NCBI RefSeq assembly: GCF_017573545.1
Contig: NZ_JAGEOK010000016.1
Coordinates: 163,756 to 227,755, forward strand
DNA length: 64,000 bases
Direction of reading: 5' to 3'
Source of the DNA: Actinomadura nitritigenes
GTDB taxonomy: Bacteria; Actinomycetota; Actinomycetes; Streptosporangiales; Streptosporangiaceae
How positions within the stretch are numbered: the first letter of the stretch is position 1; each line of letters starts with the position of its first letter. The notes beneath the pieces were generated by a model that was given only the letters and a program-made list of their open reading frames with translations, made no database searches and had not been told where the DNA came from. A program made the position numbers and the translations under genes. Positions 61,976 through 64,000 of this stretch are shown here, in pieces.

Positions 61976-62712
61976 CAGGCTCCTCCGTAGGACGCCATGC
62001 TCTCGATCATCAACTGCCCGGTACGCGTGAGGTACTCGGTGGCGCGCTCGCGCACCACCTGTGCCGGCGCTCCCTCGCAGACCGCCGCCGACAGCGGAGC
62101 CAGGAGCCCGCCGATCGCCGCGGGGTCGCCGAAGGCGCCGCGCAGCGCGTGCCGGAGCCGCAGGTAGGTGTCCAGGACGCCGTTCATCAGCAGCGGATAC
62201 ACGCGGTTGCCGGACGCGCCCGCCAGGACGCGATGCCACTCGCACTCGACGAGCTGCGCCGCGTCGGCGTCCTCCGCGTCGGTGAGCCGCCCGGCCAGGG
62301 CGGCAAGCCGGTCGCGCTGCTCGGCGGAGGCGTGCTCGGCGGCCCTGACCGCGATCAGCGCACCGATCTCGGCGCGGACCTCGAAGATCGCCGGCGCCCA
62401 GTCTGCCGCGCTCGCCGCGACCAGTACGGGCAGCAGATCGATGCCGCCGTGCCGTTCGTAGTCGCGGACGCGGGTCCCCACCCCGTGCTTGGTCTCCACC
62501 AGGCCGGCCTCGGCCAGCCGCACGATCGCATGCTTCAGCGACGTGCGCGTGACCCCGTACTGCTCCGCCAGATCACGGGCGGGCGGCAGGTACTGCCCAG
62601 GCCGGTAGACGCCCGACAGGATGTCGGCCCGCACGCTCTCGGCGACGGCGTCCACGACGCTCGTCCGCGCCACGGACCGGTCACTCAGTGGCTCACTCAC
62701 TGACTCACTCAC
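61975..62712 (-). CDS. GntR-family (FadR-type) regulator
   Basis: 245-aa regulator, first gene of the operon. Winged helix at about 20-90 (AESVRADILSGVYRPGQYLP, YGVTRTSLKHAIVRLAEAG) and a helical ligand domain (ECEWHRVLAGASGNRVYPLL). GTG 62712 or GTG 62700 starts it. Three TGAGTGA repeats at a 12-bp period overlap the start region, which may serve as its own operator. It may answer fatty-acyl-CoA like other FadR-type regulators. Confidence 0.88.
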   Translation of the reverse strand: MSESVSEPLSDRSVARTSVVDAVAESVRADILSGVYRPGQYLPPARDLAEQYGVTRTSLKHAIVRLAEAGLVETKHGVGTRVRDYERHGGIDLLPVLVAASAADWAPAIFEVRAEIGALIAVRAAEHASAEQRDRLAALAGRLTDAEDADAAQLVECEWHRVLAGASGNRVYPLLMNGVLDTYLRLRHALRGAFGDPAAIGGLLAPLSAAVCEGAPAQVVRERATEYLTRTGQLMIESMASYGGA

Positions 62713-62716
62713 GGGC
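62681..62716. repeat. Three TCACTCA repeats with a 12-bp period
   Basis: TCACTCA at 62681, 62693 and 62705 lie 12 bp apart, covering the start codon of the GntR gene; in translation they give a 4-residue period (VSES, VSEP, LSDR). Confidence 0.6.
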
Positions 62717-62754
62717 GTACCGTAGCACCCTGCTCCAGGGCGGACCAGGTGGCT

Positions 62755-62959
62755 CCTCCAACTCGATGTGGTCGGCGTTGAGCACCCCCATCGCGCCGTA
62801 GCGGGCGTCGACCAGCTCCATCGCGGTGCCGGCGATCTACCGCAGCACCACCGGCGGGTCGAGGTTCCGGCTGACAGTCGGCACCGCATCCATCAGGGCC
62901 CGTACCCGGCGCCTGGCGACGAGGGCGTCGCCCCATGGCGAGGGACAGTGATCGGCCAT
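62755..62959 (-). pseudogene. GAF-domain sensor kinase N-terminal fragment with nonsense codon
   Basis: Reads ARRRVRALMDAVPTVSRNLD, PPVVLR then TAG, then IAGTAMELVDARYGAMGVLN. Without the TAG this is the start of a DevS-type GAF kinase. Similarity ends near 62755. Its ATG overlaps the TetR stop by one base. Confidence 0.6.
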
Positions 62960-63612
62960 CACGCGGGGTGCTTCGCACCCGGACCGGGCGGTTGCAGCAC
63001 CTGCTCGATCAGCATGTGCAGATGGGAGCGGAAGCGCTCGACGGCCTGCTGGGTGAGACCACTGTGGTGGCCGTGCGGTTGCGCTGTGGTGCCGCGCCAG
63101 GGGGTGGGCTGGTCATCGCGGTCGGGCACGCCGTAGGTCATGAATCCGGTCACCGACCACACCAGAGTCCACAACATGTAGTCGACATCAACGCTTGGAG
63201 GCGCCAGTGGCCGCACGGTGTCGCCGACCAGATTCGTCAGCGGCAGCTCGTATTCGGTCTCCAGATCGGCGCTCCCGGCGGCGTCGCCCAGCCACCGGTG
63301 CAGCCACAACCGGGCGACGTGGGGGTGCGACAGGTGAAAGGCCAGATAGGCGTCGGCGAAGTCGCACATCCCCTGCACGGTCTGCGGCAGCGCGGTGGCC
63401 GCGGTCTCGAGCATCGCCTGTTCGGCCTGGTGAGCCCGGCGCATCACCTCGTGGTACAGCTCCAGCGTCCCGCCGGTCAGCTCCATCAGCGTTGCGGTGT
63501 CCACGCCGGCGGCCTCAGCGATCATCGCACCGGATGTGCCGTCGAAACCGAGTTCGGCGAACAGCCGTGTCGCGACCTTAATGATGTGCTCCCGTGAAGG
63601 TTCTTCCTCCAT
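62959..63612 (-). CDS. TetR/AcrR-family regulator
   Basis: 217-aa regulator. HTH at about 10-60 (EHIIKVATRLFAELGFDGTS, MIAEAAGVDTATLMEL) with a ligand domain (FADAYLAFHLSHPHVARLWL, YMLWTLVWSVTGFMTYGVPD). ATG 63612 follows a TAGGTT -10-like hexamer by 9 nt, so perhaps a leaderless message. A CACTG/CAGTG dyad lies just upstream. It is fused by a one-base overlap to the GAF fragment. Confidence 0.88.
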   Translation of the reverse strand: MEEEPSREHIIKVATRLFAELGFDGTSGAMIAEAAGVDTATLMELTGGTLELYHEVMRRAHQAEQAMLETAATALPQTVQGMCDFADAYLAFHLSHPHVARLWLHRWLGDAAGSADLETEYELPLTNLVGDTVRPLAPPSVDVDYMLWTLVWSVTGFMTYGVPDRDDQPTPWRGTTAQPHGHHSGLTQQAVERFRSHLHMLIEQVLQPPGPGAKHPA

Positions 63613-63630
63613 ATACGGAAACCTAGATGT

Positions 63631-63645
63631 CACTGAGCTGCAGTG
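63631..63645. promoter_or_regulatory. Dyad CACTG-AGCTG-CAGTG
   Basis: Perfect 5-5-5 dyad 19 bp upstream of the TetR start, overlapping the expected -35 region. Confidence 0.45.
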
Positions 63646-63883
63646 GGTAATCGCCGCGTGGTCGGAAAGCAAAGAAACCGCACAGCTTTCTACGGCACCC
63701 CGCGACGGCTCTCGCCACCTATAACCTGAGAGATCGGTGTCCTTTGGTTCGCTTTTCGGTCTACGAATCGTAGTCGACAGTGGACGCAAGGTGCCCGCAC
63801 GGCCGGGATGTGCAATTACCGAGACCTTCCTGGTTGGGCGATTGCCGATCACTTCCTGCCGGGCCGACATCATTGAGCCTTTT

Positions 63884-64000
63884 TCAGTGTGATGCGGTCT
63901 CGCGGAGTTGCAGGGTGTGGATGGCTTTGGCGAGGCGGCCGGCGCGGTGGGGGCAGCAGCGCAGCTTCCGCAGGATTCGCCATGACTTGAGCTGGGCGTT
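63884..64000 (-). mobile_element. 3' end of an IS transposase, cut by the window edge
   Basis: Minus-strand reading frame runs in from the edge as NAQLKSWRILRKLRCCPHRA and GRLAKAIHTLQLRETASH before TGA. This ending is characteristic of DDE transposases of IS5/IS4-type elements in actinomycetes, where it forms the last helix. No terminal repeat can be confirmed. Confidence 0.8.

Overview
The window is very GC-rich (roughly 70-75 percent by eye), almost every codon ends in G or C, genes are tightly packed with many ATGA/GTGA start-stop overlaps and GTG starts, and several genes look leaderless. Together with the gas-vesicle set, a sigma-B-type promoter motif, LuxR-type two-component pairs, MocR, WYL, DUF1062 and F420-type (LLM) genes this points to a filamentous actinomycete, plausibly Thermomonosporaceae/Streptosporangiales (inferred, not proven). 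It looks chromosomal. No rRNA, tRNA or CRISPR was found.

Layout. 0-4.7 kb: two divergent histidine kinase/response regulator pairs, the second kinase carrying an unusual extra membrane and exported tail. 4.8-8.4 kb: a two-gene ABC transporter, a PAP2 phosphatase and a DedA protein. 8.5-13.3 kb: HAD phosphatase, tyrosine recombinase, DUF72, YnfA, GNAT, a small unknown gene and an isochorismatase-like hydrolase; a 36-bp dyad sits in a relatively AT-rich gap near 11.5 kb. 13.6-19.1 kb: a cytochrome bd operon, cydA-cydB-cydD-cydC, with an unusually short CydB. 19.1-21.7 kb: a MocR regulator and a methyltransferase. 21.7-25.6 kb: an eight-gene gas vesicle operon (gvpA-F-G-O-J-L-S-K). 25.7-27.0 kb: an Ala-rich protein and a frameshifted LLM oxidoreductase. 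27.2-31.8 kb: a seven-gene Mrp-type cation/proton antiporter operon without a full MrpA. The gvp operon, the LLM gene and the mrp operon each have a sigma-B-like promoter with the same 12-nt spacer, so this block reads as a co-regulated osmotic/salt-stress and buoyancy island.

31.8-37.7 kb: a DUF4185-like exported protein, a hemerythrin-like protein, and a TetR regulator divergent from a UvrA-like/DrrC drug-resistance ATPase. 37.7-43 kb is scarred: a WYL regulator, a formylglycine-generating-enzyme-like gene and other fragments have broken frames, among intact MarR, VOC and a tiny RHH-VOC operon. 43-47.5 kb: DUF1062, tandem VOC, GntR, PEBP, HxlR and EthD genes, several with clear operators. 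47.5-48.6 kb: a graveyard with a transposase remnant and an sdaA N-terminal fragment. 48.6-53.8 kb: a FtsX-type ABC exporter with a 29-codon ORF coupled between its two genes, next to a kinase/regulator pair likely to control it. 54-57 kb: an S1-domain remnant, a KfrA-like coiled-coil protein and a divergent tyrosine recombinase with 7-bp iteron-like repeats between them. 57-63 kb: an MDR oxidoreductase and MerR regulator with a textbook 19-bp-spacer MerR promoter, and a GntR/unknown/GMC oxidoreductase operon. The window ends with a TetR gene, a GAF-kinase remnant and the 3' end of an IS transposase.
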